NCBI RefSeq assembly: GCF_001613065.1
Contig: NZ_BDBQ01000014.1
Coordinates: 62,001 to 126,000 of the forward strand
Length of the DNA: 64,000 nt
Direction of reading: 5' to 3'
Source: Nocardia miyunensis NBRC 108239
GTDB taxonomy: Bacteria > Actinomycetota > Actinomycetes > Mycobacteriales > Mycobacteriaceae
Part shown: positions 18,951-27,272 of the stretch, one piece after another
How the letters are laid out: the number at the start of each line of letters is the position of its first letter
How positions within the stretch are numbered: the stretch's first letter is position 1
The notes under the pieces: model-generated
Databases searched by the model: none
What the model was told of the DNA's origin: nothing
What the model saw: the letters and a program-made list of their open reading frames with translations, nothing else
Translations under genes and position numbers: made by a program

Positions 18951-20147
18951 ATGGGCCTGATGGACAAGATCCGCAACGAGTTCATCGACATCATCGAGTG
19001 GCTCGATGATACGAATACCACGTTGGCGTGGCGTTTTCCGCGCTACGACAACGAGATCAAGAACGGCGCGCAGCTGATAGTTCGCGAGGGGCAGCACGCG
19101 CTGTTCGTCTACCGTGGCCAGCTCGCCGATCAGTACCAGCCCGGGCACTACCAGCTGACCAGCGAGAACATGCCGATCATGGCCACGCTGCAGGGCTGGA
19201 AGTACGGGTTCAACAGCCCGTTCCGCTCCGAGGTCTACTACATCAACACCCGGCCGGTGACGGAGCTGCGCTGGGGCACACCGCAACCGGTGACCGTGCG
19301 CGATCCGGACTTCAAGATGGTGCAGGTGCGGGCCAACGGCGCCACCATCGTCCGGGTGATCGATCCGGCGGCGTTCCTGCGCCAGGTGATCGGCACCGAG
19401 AGCGTCGTGGACATGGAGCAGATCACCGAGATGATCCGGCGCAATATCGCACTGGCGTTCTCGGACATGGTGATGGCCAGCGGCCTCGGCGCCATCGATC
19501 TGCAGGGCCGTCAGGTCGAATTGTCCGACAAGCTCCGCGAATTCGTCGCACAGCGGGTGCAGTCCTTCGGCCTCGGCGTGGATCAGGTCACCATGTCGAT
19601 CTCGCTGCCGGAGGAGATCCAGCAGGCCATGACGCGCGGCGTCGCGCGCGGTGTGGAGGCCGGCGGATTCCTCAGCAACGTCGGCGATCTGAACCGCTAC
19701 CAGCAGGCCCAGGCCGCCGATGCGATGCTGGCCGCGGCGCAGAACGAGGGCGGCGGCCCGATGGGTGCCGCGATCCAGGCCGGATTCGGCGTCGCGCTCG
19801 GCGGCCAGATCGCCGGGAACCAGGGCGGTTACGCGCAACAGGGTTATCCGCAGCAGGGTGGCGGTTACCCGCAGCCCCAGCCCGGCTACCCGCCGCAGCC
19901 CGCGCCTCCGCCACTGCCCTCGCAGCAGCAGTTCCACATCGATCTCAACGGCCAGGCCGCCGGTCCGTATCCGGCCGATCAGTTGCGTCAGTTCGTCGCG
20001 AGCGGCCAGCTCACGCCGAAGACGAATGTGTGGTCCAACGGCATGGCGGGCTGGGCCGCGGCGGAGACGGTGGCCGCGTTGCAGGGGCTGTTCAACAGCC
20101 CGCCGCCGCTGCCGGGCACCCCGCCGCCTCCGCCGCCCGCGCAGTAG
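18951..20147 (+). CDS. SPFH/band-7 protein with C-terminal GYF_2 domain (YdjI-like)
   Basis: 398 residues. An SPFH-type domain occupies about 1-250 (starting GLMDKIRNEFIDIIEWLDD), of the group once labelled virion core protein-like and containing Bacillus YdjI. A Gln/Pro/Gly-rich linker (about 290-325) leads to a GYF_2 domain (FHIDLNGQAAGPYPADQL ... NVWSNGMAGWA), a probable protein-interaction module. No transmembrane helix. GGAGG lies six bases before the ATG. First gene of a three-gene operon with a zinc-ribbon membrane protein and a small membrane protein. The likely role is a membrane-associated scaffold in envelope stress, by analogy with YdjGHI. Confidence 0.8.
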   Translation: MGLMDKIRNEFIDIIEWLDDTNTTLAWRFPRYDNEIKNGAQLIVREGQHALFVYRGQLADQYQPGHYQLTSENMPIMATLQGWKYGFNSPFRSEVYYINTRPVTELRWGTPQPVTVRDPDFKMVQVRANGATIVRVIDPAAFLRQVIGTESVVDMEQITEMIRRNIALAFSDMVMASGLGAIDLQGRQVELSDKLREFVAQRVQSFGLGVDQVTMSISLPEEIQQAMTRGVARGVEAGGFLSNVGDLNRYQQAQAADAMLAAAQNEGGGPMGAAIQAGFGVALGGQIAGNQGGYAQQGYPQQGGGYPQPQPGYPPQPAPPPLPSQQQFHIDLNGQAAGPYPADQLRQFVASGQLTPKTNVWSNGMAGWAAAETVAALQGLFNSPPPLPGTPPPPPPAQ

Positions 20148-20189
20148 GCCGGACCGGTCGTTGTCTGTCAGTACGGTCCCGGGGGAGCC

Positions 20190-22331
20190 ATGAACAACTC
20201 ACAGCAGCCAGATCGCGCACCGCACACCCCGCCACCGGGCGGAGATCAGCCGCAGCAGGGCCCGCCGGGTGCGCCCGGCGGACCCTACCCGGCATCCGCG
20301 CCGACGAGGAATTACGGTGGCGGACAACCGATTCGGCCGGGAGGGAATCCTCCGCCGCCGCCCGGCCCAGCGCCCTTCGGCGGTCCGCCGCCGAGTGGAC
20401 CGCAGTCGCCCGGGAATCAACCGCCGCCGTTGCCGGGTCGGGGCGGTGCTGTGCCGCCGTTGCCCGGAAAGCCGAATTCTTCTGCGCCGCAACATAACAG
20501 CGGTGGTTCCTCGCCGTGGGATGCGCAGCCCCCGGCGAACTTCTCCGTATCGGGTTCCGCGCCGGTACCCGGTGGTCCGCCGCCGCTGCCCGGTGGAGTG
20601 AACCCCGGCGTGCCGCAATCGCCCAGCCTCCAGCCGCAGCCTGGCAGCCCGAACCCCGGCGCACCCCGTTCGCCCGGCGGTCCGCCACCATTGCCTGGTG
20701 GATCGAATCCTGTTGTGCCGCAGTTGCCGGGCGGCCCGCATCCGCAATCCGGTGGTCCGCACTCTGGTGGTTCCCAGCTGCCCACCGGGCCGCAACTACA
20801 GTCCGGTGGTCCGCAGTCACCGGGTGGTCCTCCGCCTTTGCCTGGTGGATCGAATCCTGTTGTGCCGCAGTTGCCGGGCGGCCCGCATCCGCAATCCGGT
20901 GGTCCGAACCCAGGTGGGCCCCGTTCGCCGGGTGGTCCGCCGCCGCTGCCCGGCGGTCCGAATCCTGGTGTGCCGCAATCGTTCGGTGGTCCGCATCCGC
21001 AGTACGGGGGCGGTTACGGCGGTTCCGCGCCGGCGGGTGGTCCGCAGGGGCCTATGGGGCCGCCGCCGGTGGCTGGGGCTGTCGCGGTGAATTTCGTTCC
21101 GTCGGGTGGTGGGGCCGATGTGCAGGCCTCCGGTGGGCCCGTGAAACAGCCTCCGCCGCAAGCGGATCGGGCGATGTTGCATCGTACCGAGCACACCCGG
21201 ACGTATCCCTGCGCGGCTTGCGGCGGTCAGCTGCAATTCGACATCGCCAGTCAGAAGCTGCGGTGCCCGAACTGCGGCAACTACTCCGAGATCGAGGCGC
21301 CGCGGGCGCCCGTCGCGGCGCGGGACCTGCGTGCGGCGATCGGGGAACTGCGTGCGCTGCAGGCCACCACCGCGGGGCCGGAGGTCACCGGGAACCATGA
21401 GATCAAATGCCAGAACTGCGGCGGCACAACGTCGTTCGTCGGCAGCCTGACCGCGACCAGATGTCCCTACTGCGCCACGCCCATCCAACGCGACGATGTG
21501 CACAACGCGCCCGCGCGACTGCCGGTGGACGGCGTCGTGCCCTTCCGCATCGACGAGAAGAACGCTCGCGTGCTGGTCGAGAAGTGGGTCTCCGGACGAT
21601 GGTTCGCGCCCAGCGAGTTCAAGAAGTACAAGCGGCTCGGCTCCTTCGCGAGTGTCTATCACGCGTACTTCACCTACAACGCCGACACCTACACCTGGTA
21701 CCAGGGCGAACAGGGCATCGAGTACACCGAGACCTACCGGGACAGCGACGGTGATCTGCAGACGGTGACCCGGGTCCGGTGGTATCCGGTGCAGGGCGAG
21801 GTCGTCAATCAGTTCGTGGACGTTCCGGTACTGGCCAACGAGCACACCGATCGCGAGCGGATCAAGACACTCGAGCCGTGGCCGATCCAGGACGCGACGA
21901 CCTACTCGCCCGAATATGTGGCCGGTCACCTCGCCCGCACCTACGACCGCGACGCCGAGGAATCGCTGCCAGAGGCTCGTTCGGAGATGGAAAACGAGAT
22001 CGAGCACACGGTCCGCCGCGATATCGGCGGCGATCAGCAGCGTATCCACTCGCTGAATTCGACCTGGAATTCGTTGGCGTACAAGCATGTGCTGCTGCCG
22101 ATCTGGTTGTTGACGGTGATCTACCTGGATCGGCCGTTCAACGTGTACATCAACGGACTGACCGGTGAGGTGTCCGGTGAGCGGCCGTGGAGCAAGATCA
22201 AGATCGCGATCGCCGTCACGCTGGCGGTACTCCTGGTCGTCGTGATCGTCGTGCTGTACATGAAGTTCGGGCATCATTCGACCGGGCACGGCAGCACCAC
22301 CACCGTGCATCATTCGACCCATCGGAGGTGA
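20190..22331 (+). CDS. Proline-rich, double zinc-ribbon, single-pass membrane protein (YdjG-like)
   Basis: 713 residues in three parts. Residues 1-325 are Pro/Gly-rich tandem repeats (GGPPPLPGG, NPVVPQLPGG, PHPQSGG). Next come two zinc ribbons: CAACGG with CPNC (first Cys at 341), and CQNCGG with CPYC. Last is a conserved region (WFAPSEFKKYKRLGSF ... EYTETYRDSDGD) ending in one transmembrane helix (IAIAVTLAVLLVVVIVVLY) and a His-rich tail. Such proteins are sometimes mislabelled as PriA-like helicases; no helicase motifs are present. The zinc ribbons are probably cytosolic. Coupled by a 3-bp gap to the next gene. Confidence 0.75.
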   Translation: MNNSQQPDRAPHTPPPGGDQPQQGPPGAPGGPYPASAPTRNYGGGQPIRPGGNPPPPPGPAPFGGPPPSGPQSPGNQPPPLPGRGGAVPPLPGKPNSSAPQHNSGGSSPWDAQPPANFSVSGSAPVPGGPPPLPGGVNPGVPQSPSLQPQPGSPNPGAPRSPGGPPPLPGGSNPVVPQLPGGPHPQSGGPHSGGSQLPTGPQLQSGGPQSPGGPPPLPGGSNPVVPQLPGGPHPQSGGPNPGGPRSPGGPPPLPGGPNPGVPQSFGGPHPQYGGGYGGSAPAGGPQGPMGPPPVAGAVAVNFVPSGGGADVQASGGPVKQPPPQADRAMLHRTEHTRTYPCAACGGQLQFDIASQKLRCPNCGNYSEIEAPRAPVAARDLRAAIGELRALQATTAGPEVTGNHEIKCQNCGGTTSFVGSLTATRCPYCATPIQRDDVHNAPARLPVDGVVPFRIDEKNARVLVEKWVSGRWFAPSEFKKYKRLGSFASVYHAYFTYNADTYTWYQGEQGIEYTETYRDSDGDLQTVTRVRWYPVQGEVVNQFVDVPVLANEHTDRERIKTLEPWPIQDATTYSPEYVAGHLARTYDRDAEESLPEARSEMENEIEHTVRRDIGGDQQRIHSLNSTWNSLAYKHVLLPIWLLTVIYLDRPFNVYINGLTGEVSGERPWSKIKIAIAVTLAVLLVVVIVVLYMKFGHHSTGHGSTTTVHHSTHRR
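20691..20906 (+). repeat. Exact 69-bp direct repeat within the proline-rich coding region
   Basis: Bases 20691-20759 and 20838-20906 are identical over 69 bases and lie 147 bases (49 codons) apart. They encode the repeated PLPGGSNPVVPQLPGG segment plus the PHPQSGG unit. Exact identity at DNA level, codons included, indicates a recent in-frame duplication, so the repeat number probably varies between strains. Confidence 0.85.
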
Positions 22332-22334
22332 GCG

Positions 22335-23174
22335 GTGGTACTTCTGCTGATCCTGCTGGCGCTGTTGGTGCTGGTGGGCGGTGTCGTCGCGATCGTGATG
22401 GTGATCGCCCGCCACCAGAAGCAGTCGATCGCGAACGACAATCGGATCGTGCCGGGCCTGCCCTCGAACGCGCCGCCGCAGTGGGCGGTCTCGCACGATC
22501 CCGAGGCGCGCCTGCACCGGCGCCTGCGGGACGCGATCCGCGCACTGCACGGGGTCAACGCCTACGACACGGCATCGACCGTGAATCTGCGTGCGGGACT
22601 GGAACAGTCGGCACTGGCGGTCGACAACCATCTGATCGGCATCGCCAGTCTGCCACCGGCTCATCGTGATCAGGCGTTGCCGGAGGCCACCGCTGCGGTG
22701 GAAGCCGTCGAAGCCGGTGTGGCCCAATATGTCTCGGCCACGACCAAGCCGGACCCGGTGGCCCTCGAGGCGGGTCTGCAGGGCGTGCAGAGCAGCATCG
22801 ATGCGATCACGCAGAATCTCGGTGCGTTGGGACCGGGCCGATCCGCCCCCGGTGCCCACCCGGGCGAGTTCGGCATCCAGTCGCCCCACCCCATGCCCCA
22901 GCAGCCCGGGGTCACGTTCCCCACACCTCCCGCGAGCGGTCCGTATCCACCCGGGTCCGGCGTAGGATACCCGCAGCAAGGTCAAGGTACCTCGCAATCA
23001 GGGGGATACTCATCCCAGTCCGGCGGAACCTATCCGCAAGCCCCGGCACCCCCGCAGCAGCCGGGCGGCGCGAGCTCCCAGGCCTCACATCCTCAGCAGT
23101 ACCCCGGCAGAACGAACCCGCCCGATACGGGCACGGGCTCTGCCGACCCCACGGTCGTTCGACGTCAGCTCTGA
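22335..23174 (+). CDS. Membrane-anchored protein of the SPFH/zinc-ribbon operon
   Basis: 279 residues from a GTG with GGAGG six bases upstream. An N-terminal transmembrane helix (LLLILLALLVLVGGVVAIVMVI, residues 3-24) precedes a helical domain (about 50-170: EARLHRRLRDAIRALHGVN, then ALAVDNHLIGIASLPPAHR) and a Pro/Gln/Gly-rich disordered tail. Topology suggests a cytosolic helical domain. By position it may correspond to the membrane partner YdjH, but similarity is not obvious by eye. Confidence 0.7.
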   Translation: MVLLLILLALLVLVGGVVAIVMVIARHQKQSIANDNRIVPGLPSNAPPQWAVSHDPEARLHRRLRDAIRALHGVNAYDTASTVNLRAGLEQSALAVDNHLIGIASLPPAHRDQALPEATAAVEAVEAGVAQYVSATTKPDPVALEAGLQGVQSSIDAITQNLGALGPGRSAPGAHPGEFGIQSPHPMPQQPGVTFPTPPASGPYPPGSGVGYPQQGQGTSQSGGYSSQSGGTYPQAPAPPQQPGGASSQASHPQQYPGRTNPPDTGTGSADPTVVRRQL

Positions 23175-23275
23175 GCTCCTACGTCGCCGAATGACCGATC
23201 ACGTCCTTCTCGGGGGTGCCAGTGGTTGCCATCGGTCGGCTGCGAAAATTCGTTGTGGAAAACGGAGGTGTTGCC

Positions 23276-23421
23276 ATGGGGCGGTCGGGTCCGGCTGCGC
23301 GCGGGCGGCCTGTGATCGCGCTGTAATGGCGGCGACCCTACGTCGGACCAAGCCCTGGTTGCGACGTCGTCCCGGTCGGCGGGCCGGAACCGGCCATCCG
23401 GTGGTGAGCAGATATCGATGA
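23276..23421 (+). other. Two overlapping micro-ORFs with a good ribosome site
   Basis: GGAGG seven bases before ATG 23276 opens a 16-codon frame (MGRSGPAARGRPVIAL) whose TAA overlaps the ATG (TAATG, 23326) of a 31-codon frame encoding a very basic peptide (TLRRTKPWLRRRPGRRAG). No conserved motif, and the flanking gene is on the other strand. Chance is likely in GC-rich DNA. The rest of 23175-23466 shows nothing recognisable. Confidence 0.15.
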
Positions 23422-23466
23422 ATTCGAGCTGGCGTCCATGATGCCGATCCCCACGCATGCGGGGGG

Positions 23467-24264
23467 CTATCCAGCGGCGGCGCGGGTGCCGATGACGACG
23501 GTGGCGTAGAGTTCCTCGGATTTGGCAATCGTTGGTGTAAGTCCTTGTTGCGCAAGAATTGTCGTGGCGAGAGCGGATTGCTCGCGGCTGGTCTCGACCA
23601 GGAGGCGCCCGCCGGGGGCGAGCCAGTGCGGCGCCGCGGCCGCGACGCGGCGGAAGACGGCGAGTCCGTCGGGGCCGCCGTCGAGTGCGGTGTGTGGCTC
23701 GTGATCGCGGGCCTCGGGCGGCATATCGGCGATGGCGGCGGTCGGGACGTAGGGCGTGTTGGCCAGCAGCAGATGTACGCGTCCGGCCAGATTCGCGGGC
23801 AGGGGAGTGAACAGGTCGCCCTGGTGCACCGGTGCGTCCAGCGGCGCGAGGTTGCGGCGGGCGCAGGCCACGGCGGCGGGTTCCAGATCGCTCGCGCTGA
23901 GTTCGACGCGGATTCCGGTGGCGGACAACTCGGTCGCCACCGCGAGACCGAGCGCACCGCAACCACAGCACATGTCGAGGACAACGCACGGGTCGTGCCG
24001 ATCGCCGATGGCGAGTTCGACCAGGAATCCGCTGCGCTGCCGCGGTACGAACACCCCGGGCGCGACCGCGACCCGCAACCCGCGAAATTCGGTCCAGCCC
24101 AGCAGGTGTTCCAGCGGGACACCGGACACTCGTTGTGCCACAAGGCCTTTCAGATCCGACTCGGAGGTCGCCGCCTCGGCCAGCAGCGCGGCCTCCTCCT
24201 CTGCGAACACACACCCCGCCGCACGCAGCGTGGTGACCAGCGAACCGATATCCGAGACGATCAC
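23467..24264 (-). CDS. PrmC/HemK-related putative protein glutamine methyltransferase
   Basis: 265 residues. SAM-dependent methyltransferase with motif I VLDMCCGCGALGLAVA and the acidic motif II SASDLEPAAVACARRN. The helical N-terminal domain and PLEHLLGWTEFRGLRVAV are as in PrmC. The catalytic NPPY signature is changed to NTPY (LLANTPYVP), the hallmark of an actinobacterial PrmC-related family of unknown substrate (TIGR03704, from memory). It is therefore probably not the housekeeping release-factor methylase. 27 bp separate it from the YdcF gene on the same strand. Confidence 0.8.
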   Translation of the reverse strand: MIVSDIGSLVTTLRAAGCVFAEEEAALLAEAATSESDLKGLVAQRVSGVPLEHLLGWTEFRGLRVAVAPGVFVPRQRSGFLVELAIGDRHDPCVVLDMCCGCGALGLAVATELSATGIRVELSASDLEPAAVACARRNLAPLDAPVHQGDLFTPLPANLAGRVHLLLANTPYVPTAAIADMPPEARDHEPHTALDGGPDGLAVFRRVAAAAPHWLAPGGRLLVETSREQSALATTILAQQGLTPTIAKSEELYATVVIGTRAAAG

Positions 24265-24291
24265 CGGTTCATTGTGGCCGAGAGGTGCGGG

Positions 24292-25200
24292 TTAACCCGA
24301 ATTCGGCAGGAAGGTGTGGGTGGCGTCCAGGTAGATGCCCCGCTGGGCGGCCTTGGACGGCGGCTTCAGCTGGGAGATGATCTCGTTGGGCGAGGTCATC
24401 GCACCCACCACCCGGGTCCCGGCGACGATGAAATCGGTGACCGCGCGGCGGATGTGATTCGGCGAGGTGATCACCACCGCGCCGCCGATGCCGCGATCCC
24501 GCATGATCCGGGTGCTGAACAGCGCGTTCTGCACCGTGGAACCCGATCGGTCCTCGACCAGGATGCGGGAGGCCGGGATGCCGTGGCCGATCAGCCAGCC
24601 CGCCATGGCGGCGGCCTCGGGGACCCCGTGCTGCGGTGCGCCACCGGTGACGACGATCGGTGAGTTGGGTGCGGCCATCGCCTGCAACCAGGCCGCCTGC
24701 AGCCGGTTCACCAGTTCGGGCCGCATCGTGCCGTTCGGCAGCAGACCGTAGCCGAGTACCACCAGCGCGGTGTGCGGATCGATCATGGAGGGCATCGGGT
24801 TGGGCAGGGTGCCCACACCCGCGCCGATCGCACCGAGCACGCCACGCGCGCCCGCGGCCATTCCGGGATCGATGCCGTTGAGCCTGTTCAGGGCCGCCTC
24901 CCGGGTGATCAGATCACCCGCGTAATCGGCCCAGATGGCCTGCAGGGCGAGCGACTGCGGCTTGTCGGGCGCGGCGGCGACCATGCGCCCGAGGTCCCGC
25001 AGTCCGGCTGCGTCGTGGCCGCTCACGAACTGAGCCTGCGCGGAGCGGTACAGGGAAGCCGGAGCCGGTATGTTGTCGGCGGCCGCGATCCCGGAGACGG
25101 ATCCGACCGTGAGGAGGAAGGCCGAGGCGGCCGTGAGGACGTGGGGGGCACGTCGTGCGATTTTCACTGCTATCGATACCTTTCCGACCGAACGGATCAT
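24292..25200 (-). CDS. Exported YdcF-family (DUF218) protein
   Basis: 302 residues. A basic start and hydrophobic stretch (HVLTAASAFLLTVGSVSGIAAA) form a signal peptide or anchor of about 41 residues. The YdcF/SanA domain follows at about 140-290: ALVVLGYGLLPNGTMRPELVNRL, VVTGGAPQHGVPEA, ILVEDRSGSTVQNALFSTRIM and VVITSPNHIRRA. Family members bind nucleotide-like ligands and are linked to envelope integrity; the reaction is unknown. A TPR-like helical region precedes the domain. Confidence 0.78.
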   Translation of the reverse strand: MIRSVGKVSIAVKIARRAPHVLTAASAFLLTVGSVSGIAAADNIPAPASLYRSAQAQFVSGHDAAGLRDLGRMVAAAPDKPQSLALQAIWADYAGDLITREAALNRLNGIDPGMAAGARGVLGAIGAGVGTLPNPMPSMIDPHTALVVLGYGLLPNGTMRPELVNRLQAAWLQAMAAPNSPIVVTGGAPQHGVPEAAAMAGWLIGHGIPASRILVEDRSGSTVQNALFSTRIMRDRGIGGAVVITSPNHIRRAVTDFIVAGTRVVGAMTSPNEIISQLKPPSKAAQRGIYLDATHTFLPNSG

Positions 25201-25294
25201 GCGGTGTAACTGGTAATTGGCTCGGAGACGGACGTCCCCACGATACGGACCGATCCCGGGCCTAGCGAGGATTTGGATGTTGTGAATTTCCCAA

Positions 25295-25327
25295 TATCTC
25301 GCCGGTATTCTCTGTATCTCGCCGGTA
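25295..25327. repeat. 13-bp direct repeat upstream of the folD-like gene
   Basis: TATCTCGCCGGTA occurs at 25295-25307 and 25315-25327, a 20-bp period (about two helical turns) and 59-91 bp upstream of the GTG at 25386. Phased direct repeats in a promoter region suggest a binding site for a dimeric activator. No known regulator is recognised. Confidence 0.4.
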
Positions 25328-25385
25328 GCGGAAGGGTAGCGGATAATGCGCGCCGCGTGTCGGGGCCCGTGGCGGGGCGATTAAG

Positions 25386-26246
25386 GTGTCAGGAGTGGAG
25401 ACCATTTCGCTGACCGGCAAGGAACTCGCCGCCGCCCTCAATTCCGATACCGCCGAGCGCGCGGCCGCGCTCACCGAGCGGGGAGCCGCGCCGCGGCTGG
25501 TACTGGTGGTGGCCAATGACGATCCGGCCAGCGGGTGGTATGTCAAATCGCTCCAGCGTGCCGCCGGACGTCTCGGAATCGATTGCGACACAGTTGATCT
25601 GGGAGCCACCGCGACGGCCGACGCGATCCGCTCGCAACTGCGGAGCCTGTGCGCGGACATCGCTGTCGACGCGGTCATGCTGCAGACGCCGCTGCCGGAC
25701 GGGGTCACCCTCCAAGACGTCAGTTCCGCGATCGCCGCGGCGAAGGATGTCGACGGGGTCAGCCCGCATTCGCTGGGCCTGCTGGCGACCGGCCTGCCGG
25801 GCTTCCCGCCCGCCACCTCCGAGGCCGTGGTGGAACTGGCCAAACATCACGAAATTCCGCTGGCCGGAAAGCATGTCGCGGTTGTGGGCCGCTCGAACGT
25901 GGTCGGCAAGCCCCTCGCGCAACTACTGCTCGCCGAGGACGCGACCGTGACGGTCTGCCACTCCCGCACCACCGATCTGCCCGCGGTCACCGCCGCGGCG
26001 GACATCGTGGTCGCCGCGGCGGGCCGCGCAGGTCTGATCACCGGCGACCATGTGCGCGAGGGCGCGGTGGTCATCGATGTCGGCACGAACGAGGGACCGG
26101 ACGGCAAGATCGTCGGTGATGTCGACGCGGCATCGGTACAGGGCAGAGCCGGTGCGCTGAGCCCGGTTCCGGGCGGGGTCGGCCCGGTCACCACCGCCCT
26201 GCTGATGCGGCACGTCGTCCGGGCGGCCGAGGCGAGCCGGGCCTAG
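25386..26246 (+). CDS. FolD-like methylene-THF dehydrogenase lacking the cyclohydrolase lysine
   Basis: 286 residues from GTG 25386. FolD normally oxidises 5,10-methylene-THF with NADP and hydrolyses the product. Overall fold motifs are present: DDPAS, VDGVSPHSLG, VVGRSNVVGKPLAQLLL, GDVD and PVPGGVGPVTTALLMRHVV. The conserved Y-x-x-x-K is altered: Tyr52 is kept, but position 56, the catalytic Lys, is Leu (WYVKSLQRAA), with a Lys only at 54. PCTPxG is also changed to PATSEA. In characterised FolD enzymes this Lys is needed for cyclohydrolase activity, so this is probably a dehydrogenase-only paralogue or an enzyme for another folate-like substrate. A cyclodeaminase-family gene lies 1 kb downstream. 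Confidence 0.8.
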   Translation: MSGVETISLTGKELAAALNSDTAERAAALTERGAAPRLVLVVANDDPASGWYVKSLQRAAGRLGIDCDTVDLGATATADAIRSQLRSLCADIAVDAVMLQTPLPDGVTLQDVSSAIAAAKDVDGVSPHSLGLLATGLPGFPPATSEAVVELAKHHEIPLAGKHVAVVGRSNVVGKPLAQLLLAEDATVTVCHSRTTDLPAVTAAADIVVAAAGRAGLITGDHVREGAVVIDVGTNEGPDGKIVGDVDAASVQGRAGALSPVPGGVGPVTTALLMRHVVRAAEASRA

Positions 26247-26254
26247 GGTATGAC

Positions 26255-26285
26255 GGCGAGCCGCGCCCGAAACACGCGGCTCGCC
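26255..26285. terminator. Hairpin between convergent folD-like and ldt genes
   Basis: Perfect 11-base arms GGCGAGCCGCG (26255-26265) and CGCGGCTCGCC (26275-26285) enclose a 9-base loop. No T-tract follows, as is common for actinobacterial hairpin terminators. It lies between two convergent stops and could serve both genes. Confidence 0.6.
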
Positions 26286-26301
26286 AGCGGTTCGTCACCG
26301 C

Positions 26302-27054
26302 TCACCAGTGTGTGGTCACCGGATCGCCGACGCTGACCTGGTTGAAATACCACTGGGCGTCCGCGGGCGCGAGATTGATACATCCGTGACTGACGTTCGA
26401 ATGGCCCTGCTGCCCGACCGACCACGGCGCGGAATGGACGAAAACTCCGCTCGAGGTGAGTCTTTCGGCGTATTCGCCTTTCAGGTAATAACCCTCGGGC
26501 GAGTTGAGCGGAATACCGATGGTGCGCGAATCGAAGATGATGTTGCGATCCTTCTCCATCACGGGGAAGGTACCGACCGGTGTCGGGTGTGCCGGTTTAC
26601 CCATCGATGCGGGCATCACCCGCGGCGCCTGACCGGGAATGAATACGGTGAAGGTGTGCGCGGACATATTGGCCTCGGCGCGAGTGCCGCCATTGCTGGC
26701 GAATTGCGTTTTCGTATGACCCGCCTGCACCGTGAATCGGGCGTTGACCGGCAGCAATCGGTCCGGTGTCCAGACCAGTTCCCGATCGCCGTGCCAGGCG
26801 AATGTGCCAGGTAAGCGCTGGTCGGCGGTGATCGTGACGGCTCGTTCGGCCCGTGCGCGATTCGTGACCGGCTGCGCGAAATCGACCGTGACCGGATGGG
26901 CGATACCCACCAGTGCTCCGTTGCCGGGTGAAATTGACGTTACGGCTGGAATCTGTTGTGGCGTGACCGATGCCGCGACGGCGGTGCCCGAGCCGATCGC
27001 CGCGAGGGCCGCGATGACGATCGCGAACAACAAATGACGAATCATGTTCCGCAT
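26302..27054 (-). CDS. L,D-transpeptidase with Ig-like domain
   Basis: Forms 3-3 peptidoglycan cross-links outside the membrane. 250 residues: signal peptide (about 1-28), Ig-like domain (about 30-125, SISPGNGALVGIAHPVTVDF) and YkuD catalytic domain with HSNVSHGCINL (Cys225 nucleophile; His and Gly of the SHGC motif intact). Start ATG 27054 is chosen because GAGGGG lies about eight bases upstream; an in-frame ATG at 27090 would add 12 residues without a better site. Only one Ig domain, as in the shorter mycobacterial enzymes. Carbapenem-sensitive class by family. Confidence 0.88.
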   Translation of the reverse strand: MRNMIRHLLFAIVIAALAAIGSGTAVAASVTPQQIPAVTSISPGNGALVGIAHPVTVDFAQPVTNRARAERAVTITADQRLPGTFAWHGDRELVWTPDRLLPVNARFTVQAGHTKTQFASNGGTRAEANMSAHTFTVFIPGQAPRVMPASMGKPAHPTPVGTFPVMEKDRNIIFDSRTIGIPLNSPEGYYLKGEYAERLTSSGVFVHSAPWSVGQQGHSNVSHGCINLAPADAQWYFNQVSVGDPVTTHW

Positions 27055-27082
27055 GACCCCACCCCTCTCGCTGGTGTGGTTA

Positions 27083-27113
27083 TAAGACATTTATCTTAGA
27101 TTTCATGATCATG
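27083..27113. promoter_or_regulatory. AT-rich palindromes upstream of the L,D-transpeptidase gene
   Basis: TAAGA (27083-27087) and TCTTA (27094-27098) form an inverted repeat with a 6-base spacer, followed by the perfect 10-bp palindrome CATGATCATG (27104-27113). On the leftward strand TAAGAT and TATAAC provide possible -10 elements. The combination looks like a regulated promoter 30-60 bp before the start codon. Confidence 0.4.
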
Positions 27114-27272
27114 CGGGACCGCCGCATGCGCACGCATCGTAACCGAATTGTCGCATGTCGCTACGTGACGGGTTGCCGGTAATGTGCTGGTCAGGCGGAA
27201 ATGGTGTGAGTGACCTAACATCCGACCCGGTGGATTACCCGGGTCGATGCGGTTCGGTGGGAATATCCGGTG

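Noticed and set aside
17024..19021. 665-codon open frame antisense to the aldehyde dehydrogenase and SDR
   Set aside because: Crosses two well-defined genes and has no recognisable features.
20550..21010. Possible CRISPR or satellite array
   Set aside because: The repeats are in frame and encode a Pro/Gly-rich protein region with irregular spacing; no unique spacers of constant length.
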